From: Parahalioglobus pacificus
GTDB lineage: Bacteria; Pseudomonadota; Gammaproteobacteria; Pseudomonadales; Halieaceae
Length of the DNA stretch: 64,000 bases
Assembly (NCBI RefSeq): GCF_014652275.1
Contig: NZ_BMYM01000001.1
Span: 124,001 to 188,000 of the forward strand
Direction: 5' to 3'
The translations under genes and the position numbers were made by a program. A model generated the notes under the pieces. It did not search any database, had not been told where the DNA came from, and saw nothing but the letters and a program-made list of their open reading frames with translations. Shown in pieces: positions 63,491-64,000 of this stretch; within the stretch, counting starts at the first letter, position 1; every line of letters starts with the position of its first letter.

Positions 63491-64000
63491 TGGCCGCGAC
63501 CTGCCTGCCAGTCGCGAATGAGGAGCCGGGCTGTGACGGTACCATTGGTGAGCGTGACACGGGTTGGCAGTTTCAGATTGGCCTGCTGCTGCCAGCCGGA
63601 ATAGGACACCGTCCAGCCATCCTGCACAAAACCCGAGAGTTCGCCATTGTTCGTGTCAAGCTCCGCAGGCAAGTCGCCAGGCGCGGGAACACCGCGGACC
63701 CAAAAGGGTAAGGCTGTCACAGGAAGCGGCCAGCCCAGGCGAGCCTCTATTACGTCGGTGGCGGTGATGTCATAACGCTGCTGATCATCGCCTGCATCAA
63801 TTAACAGCCAACGTTCATCAGCTGTTATTCGTGTTGCACCCGCCCCCAGCGGACCGCTGAGTTCGAGTTCAGCGAGATTTCCCTGCTGTTGCCAGGATAG
63901 ATTGACCGACTCAGAGGTCGACGGTGTTCGCACTGCTAGCTTGCCGCGCATCAGCCACTCATCGAAAGCCTCGAGGCTGGCCCGTGCGTTATGCCATGAA
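63487..64000 (-). CDS. lolB: Outer membrane lipoprotein insertion protein LolB, partial
   Basis: C-terminal part; the frame stays open to the window edge (…SLEAFDEWLMRGKLAVRTPS). SVNLSWQQQGNLAELELSGP LGAGATRITADERWLLI, GWPLPVTALPFWVRGVPAPG and WTVSYSGWQQQANLKLPTRV are the standard LolB blocks. The ATG at 63951 is internal; the true start and lipobox lie beyond 64000. Confidence 0.92.
   Translation of the reverse strand, partial: SWHNARASLEAFDEWLMRGKLAVRTPSTSESVNLSWQQQGNLAELELSGPLGAGATRITADERWLLIDAGDDQQRYDITATDVIEARLGWPLPVTALPFWVRGVPAPGDLPAELDTNNGELSGFVQDGWTVSYSGWQQQANLKLPTRVTLTNGTVTARLLIRDWQAGRGQ

Overview
The window reads as one chromosome segment of a marine-type gammaproteobacterium. The core genes at the right end (ychF, pth, the long Ctc form of rplY, prs, tRNA-Gln, ispE, lolB) are in a typical gammaproteobacterial order. 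Three large TonB-dependent receptors, two arylsulfatase-type sulfatases and a DUF3422 protein suggest an oligotrophic heterotroph of the Halieaceae/Cellvibrionales kind. That placement is inferred from gene content, not from a search.

Layout. 1-6.2 kb: two sulfatases (the first cut by the window edge), a PEP-synthase/rifampicin-phosphotransferase-like enzyme and a small membrane protein. 6.2-9.2 kb: a broken membrane gene and a siderophore-type TonB receptor behind a Fur-like site. 9.3-13.2 kb: accessory genes, namely a microcin-like peptide with a double-glycine leader beside a CPBP-fold membrane protein, a wHTH/nucleotidyltransferase pair whose second gene carries an early stop codon, a VOC protein, and a compact arsR plus 29-residue metallothionein-like operon behind a perfect palindrome. 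13.3-17.7 kb: a second TonB receptor, an outer membrane barrel, a SnoaL-like protein and a short unknown. 17.8-28.1 kb: an island-like stretch ending at the 3' side of tRNA-Met, with a GIY-YIG/RAMA protein, a phage head-gene relic interrupted by eleven 8-bp repeats, a lipoprotein plus trypsin/lytic-transglycosylase pair, several unknown genes, a HEPN-like protein, an NPYG-repeat protein, an HD protein and a truncated AddB-like gene.

28.4-54.2 kb is a large purine-nitrogen utilisation locus. One minus-strand operon of 11 tightly overlapping genes (41.7 to 31.3 kb) encodes xanthine dehydrogenase A/B/C, an unknown 44-residue protein, allantoicase, OHCU decarboxylase, HIU hydrolase, ureidoglycolate lyase, guanine deaminase, the membrane cytochrome-linked urate oxidase PuuD and a RutR-like TetR regulator. 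A TonB receptor is divergent from it across a perfect 10-4-10 palindrome. Beyond lie an AzgA-type permease, 8-oxoguanine deaminase, a xanthine/urate-type permease, and a complete ureDABCEFG operon with a small extra membrane protein. Two phosphoribosyltransferases, divergent from each other, sit at the far end. Together these genes would take guanine, 8-oxoguanine, xanthine or urate through to ammonia and glyoxylate. The one step not encoded here is allantoinase.

54.9-56.8 kb holds a collagen-like surface protein gene with three separate lesions. 57.3-64 kb returns to housekeeping genes, with a 23-bp partial copy of the tRNA-Gln 3' end and a triple-hairpin array between prs and tRNA-Gln.
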